Made by a program: the position numbers and the translations under genes
In this document: piece after piece, positions 57,501 through 64,000 of the stretch
How the letters are laid out: every line of letters begins with the position of its first letter
How positions within the stretch are numbered: position 1 is the first letter of the stretch
From: Mytilus galloprovincialis
Taxonomy: Eukaryota > Mollusca > Bivalvia > Mytilida > Mytilidae
Assembly (NCBI RefSeq): GCF_965363235.1
Contig: NC_134851.1
Span: 33,632,321-33,696,320, forward strand
Direction: 5' to 3'
Length of the DNA: 64,000 nt
The notes under the pieces: model-generated
The model's input: the letters and a program-made list of their open reading frames with translations, nothing else
What the model was told of the DNA's origin: nothing
Databases searched by the model: none

Positions 57501-60500
57501 TTAGATAATCCATATATCAATAAATACTATTTTATAAGAAGACATATTTCCCAACAAACTCTTGATTTTAGATGTCTTGACATTTAGAAGTAAAGCATTT
57601 TTGAATGAATAAAGGGGATTTTTTTTTTTTAATTTCAATGTCACACTTTAGATCTGTTAGTGAATTCTTGCCCATATGATAACTATGGTTAATGATGTAA
57701 CACAAGGTATGTATGGTTACCAAACAATCATGAACATCTCAAAATGGCACAGTACAACATGCATTTATAAATATAAGTAGATACTCTACACCAGCAACAG
57801 TTATACATATACATATACCTGCCAGCATTTCAAAATGCCCATGGGGATTTTACATGCAAGATGGGAGCTGTCATAGTCCTACAAAACCTTTAAAGAGGCC
57901 TTAAAATTTATTGCTGTTGTTGTTAAATTTGCTTTTTCATACTTTTACAATGCTACATGTATATATACCAATGGTCAAATTGATCACATTGATTGCTTTG
58001 TTTTTAATTGTGGACAAATTTGCTGTTTCAAAATTTCCACTTGGGGAAATCTCCCACAAATAGTGGCAGTTGGCAGGTATATATGTTCCAGACCAAATGA
58101 GTATTTGGACTGTACACCTACGTACAGTACGGACTGTATATGTATACTCTTATGGTCGGACCATAACAGTACGAGCTGACCTACATGTTATTGGATCATA
58201 TGGGTTAAATTTAAACAACCATTTATCACAACTTATTTTTAGTTTTACAAATTGTTATTCTTACAATTACCTGGATAAAATTAACAAACAAACAATTGAA
58301 ATTGAATATTTGTTTAAATTGTATATCTGAATCCTATTTTTGTACTCTCTTCAAAGGTGACACAAGTTACGTAATATTTTTTACATTTACATGTTTGCAG
58401 TTCATGCATGTTTCTTTGCAATTGCATTTTTTTGTTAAGTTGCTAAATATTCTAAAACAATTGTTCTCCCAAATTATGTTTACTTCCCATCTCTTCAATT
58501 TCAGTGATCATAATTCAATTAATGTATTACAGATGGACATGCTAAACATGCTAAATACAAGACATTAACAGACTTAAAATTAGCGTGGATTTTTTAAAAC
58601 GTTAAAATATAAAGCTTTATAATATTTCAATTGTAATTGAACTATTTTATATTAATTTGAGAATTAAGTTATGTTGATCTGTTATATGCATTTGTATCTA
58701 ATAAACTTGACCAACTTCTTAATATTAGTCAGACTGTACCAGACGGTCCGACCGTAAGAGTATTTTGAAAAAGTATGCATACGGTCCAAATACTCATAAG
58801 GTCTGGGACATATACATCAAATTATGATGAGAGAAATTCAGCACGTACCACAAGAAAATGAAACACATGACATGTCACTTTATAAATGAAAACGTATTTC
58901 CCATACATGAAATTTTATGGATACTACTACAAATACCATGCATAAAGCTATATAGATGATACCATCATGCCATCCATTACCTAACTTTTCAGTTGAACCA
59001 TGCTTACCAGAAAAGTATGTATGCTATAGTAAAAAGGAATAAAAAATAACTATATGTAAAATGAGGATTGTTGAACATTGCATTGAGGTGCTAATATTTT
59101 TGAACAAGAGGCTATAAGTATCCTGTTTAGGCCTAAAAAAAATAATGTTGTGTTTCCGATCACCCCCTTGAAATTTTGAAGGGACGGTAGGTAAGGATTT
59201 TTTTTTTTTTTTTTTTTTTTTAATCTTCATTGCTGTCTTGGTTTTGTTTAAAGGCATGGACACTTTGTTCATTGCTTATGACCGTTTGACAATTTTCAAG
59301 ATTATTGTGTGAGTTTTTATCAGCCTTATCCATTCATTTTCTTTTGTATTTTATATATAATAACTTGAATAGTAGTTTTCCCCCTTGTAAATACCCTGAG
59401 AAAAAAAATAAGTCCAAACCTAAAAAAAATTTTGGCACCGCTTCCCCATTGAAATTAGCTTTTTAAACCAAATTCCCCTATTTCAGGACCAAAAGTTTGG
59501 GATTGTCAGATTTGTAACATTTGGGGTTAATTTTAAAAACAATAACTCCTGCTCATTATCGATCATGACATAACCAATGTGAACTCTAGAATTTGGGCTT
59601 GGGGTGATCTGTATTAATGTTAAATATTGTAGGGCATTTATATATGGTTTAAGAATTTTATACATGAATCATTTATTTTTGATATTTTATGAAAAGAGTA
59701 TTTACCCTTAATTATTACATTTTCTCACTTTCAACACTTGTGTCCAGCAAATAACCCGTACAGGGCCCCATTACTGCTGTGCATAAATATATACGAAACT
59801 AACGAGGTGTTACTTCAATGTCAAACTGCATATCAAAGGCAATTCATTACATATATCTACTGTTAAAATAATTATAAACTGTGAAGAATTGTTTGAAAGC
59901 TTATTTAAATCAAAGCATAGCAATGTACAGTGTACATATTATGTCATAGAAACAAATCTATTTTTAGAAGTTTATTTTTGTATCCCAGGTAAAGGAAAGT
60001 CGGAACGCAAATAAACTAAAACAAAATGTGTTTATAATCTTTATCAAAAGAAACAAAATAAAATAACACATATGACACTATACAAATATTTGTTATTAGA
60101 ATAAATCAACATTCAGTATGTTGTATGTGGATTACAGACGTTCATCTTTCTTCAGGGATTTCCTGATCTGTTCTATCGATGTTATTTGACTCTGTCATTT
60201 GGTATTTCGGATATAAGCATACTCCGCTTTATTGCATAATTTTGTCTGACAACTAGGCTATGCAAATAACCGGAATCTACTGTACATTATAAAAACAAGC
60301 CTCAAGTTTAAAATTAGCGTTGTTTTCTTTTGGGGCGATAAAAAGATCGAGGGACTTAGAATTTTTTATTTTCTTTCAGAAAAAACGGTCGGTAGGTATA
60401 CAAATTATTTTTCTTTTCCACATCAGCTTTAAAAACTTTTGAGTCGGGGGTCTGAAGGACGGTCGGTCGGGTGACCGGAAACACAACATTTTTTTTTTTA

Positions 60501-63500
60501 GGCCTTAGCTAACATGAACATGGCTCTTGTGCATCTTCCACACTTGTCACTCTCTAGGATTACTGTAAATTCAGATATAATTATTGCTTGCATTTATTTT
60601 TCTTATTTTGTCATGCAAGACTAAAATTTGATTTTTACTTTTGCCATAATCATTATCAAGAAGAATCATCTCTTATTCATAGAAAAAAAAATCAAAATGT
60701 GTTTTTAAATTATTGTGGTTATAACCATTGCATTTTTTGCAATAATAAAAATATCACAATAATTTCTGAATTTACCACATAGACTAGAACATAATTCATG
60801 ACCATGAAGACTAAGTCACTCTTAAATTCTCTTTTTTGATGATCTATTTTTTCTAATAACAGTTTCTCTTTAAACACATAATAGTAAATTCTTGCTAAAT
60901 ATTGCTTTTACGGAAAAATACATCCTATTTGACTGACAATTTATTATTTCAGATATGTTAACCTATTTTTACAGAAGATGACCAATTTTTCTTGTGTTAT
61001 ATATGTTGCCACAGACATTACAAACCATGTGACTTGTGTTTTGACTGACAAAGGAATGTATTTCGCATAAATACATGGTTTTATTCTGTGAAACAACATA
61101 TCTTATCACTTCTTCAATGAATACACATGAATTTTTTTAAAGAACATAAAAAAATAATATGAAAATGTTTTGATGTGAGAAATATATATATTTTCGAAGG
61201 GTTAAATATTTCGCAGTGGTGTCTTGCCATGGCTTTGTTTGGACTTGTTTGTTTGCTTTTTTGGCCTTGAATGTTTGACCCCAATATTTTATTAACTGTG
61301 CATTTCCATTCAGATATCACCTATCAAATTTATTCGTTCATAGTGTATTAATTTACGTTTTTGATTGAGTTAAGCCTGCCAATTGATATTTTATAATATG
61401 TTTTCTATGTTGTGATGTCTATTGGTTCAGAAAAAGGGAGGTTTGGATCCATTAAAACTTTTAATCCCGCTGCAAATGTTTGCACCTGTCCTAAGTCAGG
61501 AATCTGATGTACAGTAGTTGTCGTTTGTTTATGTAATTTATATGTCTATCTCGTTTCTCGGTTTTTTATATAGATTAGACAGTTGGTTTTCCTGTGTGAA
61601 TGGTTTTACACTAGTAATTTTGGGGCCCTTTAAAGCTTGTTGTTCAGTGTGAGCCACAGCTCCGTGTTGACCTATAATGGTTGTCTTTTTTAAAATTGTT
61701 ATTTGGATGGAGAGTTGTCTCATTGGCACTCACACCACATCTTCCTATATCTATATAAAGATAAAAACAAGAATGATTCCATAGTACACAGATGCCTCAC
61801 TGGCAACATCATTTATGTTCAGTGGACTGTAATATTGGGGTGAAAACTCTAATTTGGCATTAAAATTACAAAGATCATATCAAAGAGAACAATAAAAAAA
61901 TTTGTGTACTAAGTTTCAAGTTGATTGGACTTCAGCATAAAAAACTACTTGACCAAAATCTTTTAACCTGAAGCGGGACAAAACGGTGGACACAGGGACG
62001 AACAAATTAATGGACCCACAGACCAAAATACAAAATATCCCTAATTGAATTGGTACGGGATGGCCAATGGGGTGTTGTCCAATTTGGAAATGAACTGACA
62101 TTTTATGAGCTACTTCCATCATTTCTACAATATTACCACTAGAAACTTCTATGAGGACCACTACACAGACGTGCAAGAATAGCAGATAACCACATCCTTA
62201 ATAACTTTATTGACAAACTTTCTCTGTTTTAACTATACTAGATTCTTATTTTACTCTCACTTTCACTTTCTATTTATATCTATAAGGTCGTCATAACAAC
62301 CTCTACTGCTCGGCGAACCACACAACCGCAAAATTTGTACTTCACTTTTTGATTTCATGTATAATATTGTCCTGAAGACGCCACGCTTGTTGGCGAAACA
62401 TGTCGACCACAATAAATTAATCACCATGCGGTAATTGATGGGTGTTGTTGTCTTTAATGTCGTTTATTTGCTTTTATAGTGAAAGACAACTGTGAATACC
62501 GCGTGGTATCCACCCGCTATTACCCAACCGCACGATAACCACTTCAGGTGTTGGTTCACCATTTTCCAAGTTGAAGTTTACTTTTTTACTGTGAACACCC
62601 TGCATTCGAGAGGATCCACCTTTGCCAAACTAGCGTTGTACCTAACAACCACACAGCATGAACGAAATACCGGACCATTTAAAAAGTTCTCGATCCGTTC
62701 CCGAAATTACCAGATAAGGAGAAAAAATAAGGAGAGATTTGGAAACAAGCAACCACAGAAACATACAAAGAAGAAGCAGTTCATCACTGAAGATTTACAT
62801 ACCATACATAAGTACACAAAGTCAAAGTAATTCGAAATACCAGGCATTTTACTTAGAGAAAAAAGGAAGGAACCAGAACCAAGATGAACCACATAAACCA
62901 CAAACAATATTTATAAAGAAAAGCTTCATCCACGGACATTTTATTAGCAAAGTTGATATTTATGAACACATCTACTATTCGTCTACCATGATTTACAATT
63001 CCCAAAATTGCGCCGATCATACACTTCACCTTTTACTAACTCAATGGAAGCAGTTCCTCCCTCGGAGCGAAGCCAGTTGAATTGGTATGGGATGGCCAAT
63101 GGGGTGTTGTCCAATTTGGAAATGAACTGACATTTTATGAGCTACTTCCATCATTTCTACAATATTACCACTAGAAACTTCTATGAGGACCACTACACAG
63201 ACGTGCAAGAATAGCAGATAACCACATCCTTAATAACTTTATTGACAAACTTTCTCTGTTTTAACTATACTAGATTCTTATTTTACTTTCACTTTCTATT
63301 TATATCTATAATGTCGTCATAACAACCTCTATTGTTCGGCAAACCACACAACTGCAAAATTTGTACTTCACTTTTTGATTTCATGTATAATATTGTCCTG
63401 AAGACGCCACGCTTGTTGGCGAAACATGTCGACCACAATAAATTAATCACCATGCGGTAATTGATGGGTGTTGTTGTCTTTAATGTCGTTTATTATATCC

Positions 63501-63871
63501 CTAAGTAAGCCTGAGGCATAAAAAACATACTGAGTTATAATAAGACCGTTTACTAAGTCTAAGTTTTTTCTATCTTGTTAAATTGGTGAATATTTATAGC
63601 ATTGCAGATACAATGCAATTCTTCTTACCTTTTGGATTTTCTTTCTTTTTCAAATTTCTTCTTTTCTTTTTCCAATTTATTCTTTTCTTTTTCCTATTTC
63701 TTCTAACAAAGTAACAAACTACCATTATAGCTAAAATTGACAGTACTGGAAGAGTGATGACAACAGGAAGTACCCAAGATTCATTTTCATCCAAATCAGG
63801 AAGTGTCGTAGAAGATTCACCTGAATCAGGAAGTGTTGAAGATTCATCTAAATCGATCACATATTGGTCAC
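45390..63871 (-). CDS. gene D: unrecognised single-pass membrane protein (partial)
   Basis: Minus-strand exons: 63871-63629 (membrane segment), 54353-54271, 53100-53041, 45539-45390. Phases agree: 1-1, 1-0, 0-0, then 0. The joined product has an acidic Ser/Thr/Pro stalk (DESSTLPDSGESSTTLPD), a hydrophobic segment (WVLPVVITLPVLSILAIMVV region), a strongly basic stretch (RRNRKKKRINWKKKRRNL), then a mostly acidic cytoplasmic tail. The extracellular part lies off the right edge. I do not recognise a domain in the tail. The introns are about 9.3, 1.2 and 7.5 kb and carry nearly all the transposons of the right half. The last exon's 3' border is uncertain, because a TIR element starts right there. 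The linking of exons is inference from splice phase and composition; transcripts would settle it. Confidence 0.62.
45540..45827 (-). other. gene D intron, left end
   Basis: Nothing recognised; a minus-strand frame at 45651-45890 is unsupported. Confidence 0.4.
45828..47206 (+). mobile_element. 502-bp-unit element, short form (2 unit junctions)
   Basis: Starts AACAAGAGGCTCCCAAGAGC then CTGAATCGCTCACC. The 5' ~500 bp is a diverged first unit. CAGGGGCAGCAACCCAACAA occurs at 46325 and 46826 (501 bp apart). Then (GAC/GGAC) microsatellite 47125-47157, GCCAAGTGATGGCATAAGC, and a terminal hairpin with arms AGCTCACTTGTCCC and GGGACAGGTGAGCT. No coding capacity. Confidence 0.85.
47207..47882 (-). other. 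gene D intron between the two large elements
   Basis: A Cys-rich minus-strand frame (47480-47728) has neither a signal peptide nor splice support. Otherwise nothing. Confidence 0.4.
47883..52785 (+). mobile_element. 502-bp-unit element, expanded form (9 unit junctions)
   Basis: Same two ends as the copy at 45828: AACAAGAGGCTCTCAAGAGC start; GAC-rich microsatellite 52693-52733; terminal hairpin with arms GCTCACTTGGCCC and GGGCCAGGTGAGC. GGGGCAGYAACCCAAC recurs at 48381, 48883, 49386, 49889, 50390, 50893, 51395, 51896 and 52398, i.e. every 501-503 bp. Units fall into types with higher-order order (see findings). The element lies inside gene D's last intron. Confidence 0.88.
52786..53040 (-). 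other. gene D intron
   Basis: Nothing recognised. Confidence 0.4.
53041..53100 (-). CDS. gene D small exon
   Basis: 60 nt, acceptor TTGTCTTTCTAG, donor AGA|GTGAGT, phase 0 to 0. Encodes LEEDGLIDKEQLSFRSLQKR. The strong donor, the protein-like composition and the phase match with both neighbours support it, despite its length. Confidence 0.65.
53101..53626 (-). other. gene D intron
   Basis: Nothing recognised. Confidence 0.4.
53627..53770. mobile_element. foldback MITE, ~144 bp palindrome
   Basis: Arms of about 65 bp: AATGACTGTAATTTTTTTCT, TTAACATAAAAAATGTGG, GTTAAATAACCCGC on the left. GCGCGTTATTCA, AAATTTTTTATGTTATTT and AAAAAATATTACAGTCATT on the right. As RNA or single-stranded DNA it would form one long hairpin. 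Confidence 0.8.
53771..54270 (-). other. gene D intron
   Basis: AT-rich, nothing recognised. Confidence 0.4.
54271..54353 (-). CDS. gene D exon: Arg/Ser-rich cytoplasmic region
   Basis: 83 nt, acceptor GGTGCATTGTAG, donor GAT|GTAATT, phase 1 to 0. After the Gly junction codon: EARSSKLTSRRIQSSWSKSN, then ISAVDID. It accepts phase 1 from the membrane exon and delivers phase 0 to the next exon. A second frame in the same exon is also open for 24 codons but fits neither phase. Confidence 0.6.
54354..54779 (-). other. gene D intron
   Basis: Nothing recognised. Confidence 0.4.
54780..55345 (-). repeat. inverted duplication, arm B (uninterrupted)
   Basis: Reverse complement of arm A without its 1.9-kb insertion; the joined site reads GTAAACAAATCAC on the minus strand. 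It carries an open exon-like frame, 54804-55045 (-), described separately. Confidence 0.85.
54804..55045 (-). CDS. exon-like open frame in arm B, function unknown
   Basis: From an acceptor-like TTTATTTCAATGACAG a phase-1 frame reads PCVLWSPDFYEEGYVGHCAN, GKYVSELLAGSKQLKISKLL, LNVEKLKNFPQKKVYVHKLY, NENYPFSYKKHMHFFLI and a stop. The phase and strand would allow splicing from gene D's membrane exon (63629), making it an alternative terminal exon. An ATG overlapping the acceptor would instead open an 80-residue protein. I recognise no domain. The copy in arm A has stops, so this is either the source copy or a pseudogene that has stayed open by chance. Confidence 0.35.
55346..55729 (-). other. gene D intron
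   Basis: An acceptor-like TTTCTCTGACAG at about 55490 (-) opens only nine codons before a stop; not called. Confidence 0.4.
56540..56925 (+). pseudogene. hAT transposase C-terminal remnant
   Basis: Plus-strand text FISEMSKYPL joins, across the nested MITE, to YWQVNGNKFPLLSI, and in another frame to STLAPVERLFTIA and VFRPEDSDLLTKH before a stop. These are the W-x-x-N-x-x-x-F-P-x-L and S-A-P-x-E-R-x-F-S blocks of hAT transposases. Frameshifts and the insertion make it non-functional. Confidence 0.8.
56587..56741. mobile_element. 155-bp MITE nested in the hAT element
   Basis: Ends CAGTCTTCACG and CGTGAAGACTG are perfect 11-bp inverted repeats. TTGATG occurs on both sides (56581-56586 and 56742-56747) as a 6-bp target duplication. 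The interior has GGGCCTGTA/TACAGGCC inverted words. Confidence 0.85.
57207..57813 (-). other. gene D intron
   Basis: AT-rich, nothing recognised. Confidence 0.4.
57814..58081. mobile_element. MITE with TATACCTGCCA ends
   Basis: TATACCTGCCAGC on the left and GTTGGCAGGTATA on the right, 268 bp. TA at each end could be the target duplication. No coding capacity. It touches the next element at its right border. Confidence 0.65.
58080..58820. mobile_element. element with ~100-bp imperfect terminal inverted repeats
   Basis: Left: TATATGTTCCAGACC, AATGAGTATTTGGACTGTA, ACTCTTATGGTCGGACC. Right, reversed: GGTCCGACCGTAAGAGTAT, TACGGTCCAAATACTCATAA, GGTCTGGGACATATA. The open frames at 58070-58330 and 58296-58568 are within it and show no transposase motif. 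Confidence 0.75.
58821..59125 (-). other. gene D intron
   Basis: AACAAGAGGCTATAAGTATCC at 59103 resembles the 5' end of the 502-bp-unit elements, cut off after about 20 bp. Otherwise nothing. Confidence 0.4.
59126..60510. mobile_element. TIR element with TAGGCCTAAAAAAAA ends
   Basis: Left TAGGCCTAAAAAAAATAATG then TTGTGTTTCCGATCACCC. Right GGGTGACCGGAAACACAA then CATTTTTTTTTTTAGGCCT. About 1.4 kb. A T-run of about 25 lies at 59198-59223 and is the origin of the lysine-run frame on the minus strand. No transposase frame. Confidence 0.7.
60511..61429 (-). other. gene D intron
   Basis: AT-rich, nothing recognised; frames at 60588-60782 (+) and 61114-61320 (-) unsupported. Confidence 0.4.
61430..61750 (+). 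repeat. dispersed mussel repeat family R4, long copy
   Basis: CACCTGTCCTAAGTCAGGAA, AGTAGTTGTCGTTTGTTTATG, GTTGGTTTTCCTGTGTGAAT, GGGGCCCTTTAAAGC, TGAGCCACAGCTCCGTGTTG, GAGAGTTGTCTCATTGGCAC, CACACCACATCTTCCTATAT. Confidence 0.7.
62045..62469 (+). repeat. left direct repeat of the retrozyme-like element
   Basis: Nearly identical to 63077-63494. Differences seen include GTACGGGATGG versus GTATGGGATGG, an extra CTCTCACTTT stretch here, AAGGTCGTC versus AATGTCGTC, and CTGCTCGGCGAACC versus TTGTTCGGCAAACC. The low divergence points to a recent insertion. Confidence 0.88.
62363..62415 (+). ncRNA. hammerhead-like ribozyme, left repeat
   Basis: CTGAAGA (62372-62378) fits the CUGANGA core. GCCA/TGGC stem II with one unpaired C beside the core, GAAA (62395-62398), palindromic stem III ACATGT, cleavage residue C at 62404. 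Stem I GTC/GAC and TATTGT/ACAATA with an internal bulge. The odd C next to stem II leaves some doubt about activity. Confidence 0.68.
62470..63076 (+). other. central region of the retrozyme-like element
   Basis: 607 bp, richer in GC and in AAGAAG/GGAGAAA words than its surroundings. Open frames 62492-62830 (+), 62739-63080 (+) and 62707-62907 (-) overlap each other and show no domain. Probably non-coding. Confidence 0.6.
63077..63494 (+). repeat. right direct repeat of the retrozyme-like element
   Basis: See the left repeat. It ends at the second ATATCCCTAA target duplication. Confidence 0.88.
63389..63441 (+). ncRNA. hammerhead-like ribozyme, right repeat
   Basis: Identical core to the left copy: CTGAAGA at 63398-63404, GAAA at 63421-63424, cleavage residue C at 63430. 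The two predicted cuts are 1026 nt apart, so a transcript through both would release a 1026-nt RNA. Confidence 0.68.
63629..63871 (-). CDS. gene D exon: stalk, membrane segment, basic juxtamembrane region
   Basis: 243 nt, acceptor ATTTTTTTTTTAG, donor AAAG|GTAAGA, phase 1 to 1. DQYVIDLDESSTLPDSGESS, TTLPDLDENES, then the hydrophobic WVLPVVITLPVLSILAIMVV, CYFVRRNRKKKRINWKKKRR and NLKKKENPK. A duplicated ESSTLPD motif forms the stalk. The phase-1 entry suggests that the preceding exon encodes an extracellular module. Confidence 0.82.
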
Positions 63872-64000
63872 CTAAAAAAAAAATACTGGATTTTTGATTG
63901 AATAAAAGAACATATTGTTTTTTTATACATTCTGTTGAGTTTAATTGTAGTGGCTTATTGCACTTTCATAAGACACAGATAATTAATCTCTTTTAGTCAT
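63872..64000 (-). other. start of the upstream gene D intron
   Basis: The pyrimidine-rich acceptor tract (an A-run on the plus strand at 63873-63882) leads off the right edge. Confidence 0.6.

Larger units (their letters stand above)
62045..63494 (+). mobile_element. retrozyme-like / Penelope-derived element with terminal direct repeats
   Basis: 1450 bp: direct repeat 62045-62469 (425 bp), central 607 bp, direct repeat 63077-63494 (418 bp), all between an exact 10-bp target duplication ATATCCCTAA (62035-62044 and 63495-63504). Each repeat begins TTGAATTGGTAYGGGATGGC, ends TTTAATGTCGTTTATT, and carries a hammerhead motif. The central part has no reverse transcriptase or endonuclease block; frames of about 112 residues show no known motif. 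Hammerheads in terminal repeats are known in Penelope-like elements and in non-autonomous retrozymes; the lack of coding favours the latter. An LTR retrotransposon remnant is less likely because the repeats lack TG...CA ends. Confidence 0.82.
61765..63522 (+). mobile_element. AACAAGAATG-type element, split by the retrozyme-like insertion
   Basis: AACAAGAATGATTCCATAG, GTACACAGATGCC, AGTTTCAAGTTGATTGGAC, CTGAAGCGGGAC, ACAGGGACGAACAAAT run to ATATCCCTAA at 62035-62044. After the insertion, ATATCCCTAAGTAAGCCTGA and GGCATAAAA (63495-63522) finish it. I recognise this family from bivalve sequence. Shares the AACAAGA start and a GAC-type microsatellite remnant with the other tandem-repeat elements. 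Confidence 0.65.

Noticed and set aside
58070..58568. Two plus-strand frames of 86 and 90 residues
   Set aside because: Lie within a long-TIR element and one runs into its inverted arm; no transposase motif.
59024..59272. Minus-strand frame with a lysine run
   Set aside because: Arises from the T-run at 59198-59223 inside a TIR element.
62492..63080. Overlapping frames of 112 and 113 residues in the retrozyme-like element
   Set aside because: They overlap in different frames and carry no reverse transcriptase, endonuclease or capsid-like motif.

Overview
The window looks like genomic DNA of a bivalve mollusc, most probably a mussel of the Mytilus group. It is AT-rich, gene-poor and intron-rich, and it is packed with short dispersed repeats that I recognise from mussel sequence. 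No viral, bacterial or organellar gene was seen. I assigned genes by joining exon-like open frames whose splice sites and phases agree, not by any search.

Genes. (1) 2853-3176 (-): one immunoglobulin (Ig) V-type exon of gene B, which continues off the left edge. (2) 8964-19766 (-): gene A, complete in eight exons. It encodes a 794-residue type I membrane receptor: signal peptide, V-like Ig, three Ig domains, a cysteine-less Ig-like domain, FN3, membrane segment and a tyrosine-rich tail with one ITIM-like motif. All its introns are phase 1. (3) 26390-32464 (+): gene C, six exons with the signal-peptide exon missing. It encodes a smaller Ig-type receptor with a short tail that has a single membrane-proximal tyrosine and no ITIM. 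Genes A and C are divergent across about 6.6 kb of repeats. (4) 45390-63871 (-): gene D, four exons of an unrecognised single-pass membrane protein entering from the right edge; very large repeat-filled introns separate its exons. B, A and C look like part of an Ig-receptor cluster.

Repeats. 1-172: 3' end of the 502-bp-unit family. 7-8.9 kb: a dispersed repeat and a tRNA-derived SINE. 16-26 kb: several mussel dispersed repeat families. 18.8, 29.1, 29.7 and 34.5 kb: four copies of a repeat whose minus strand folds as a hammerhead ribozyme. 33-36 kb: two MITEs and a broken LINE reverse transcriptase. 37-45 kb: nested tandem-repeat elements, one arm of an inverted duplication, and foldback elements. 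45.8-52.8 kb: two elements built of a 502-bp unit, the longer with higher-order order. 53.6-60.5 kb: a foldback, the second duplication arm, a hAT element with a nested MITE, and three TIR elements. 62045-63494: a 1450-bp element with 425/418-bp direct repeats, each carrying a hammerhead motif, and an exact 10-bp target duplication; it resembles a retrozyme or Penelope-derived element.

The strongest hidden signal is this ribozyme-bearing repeat system: six hammerhead motifs of two types in 64 kb. The second is a set of non-autonomous elements that share one build (AACAAGA-like start, internal tandem repeats, GAC-rich microsatellite, terminal hairpin) but have unrelated tandem units.
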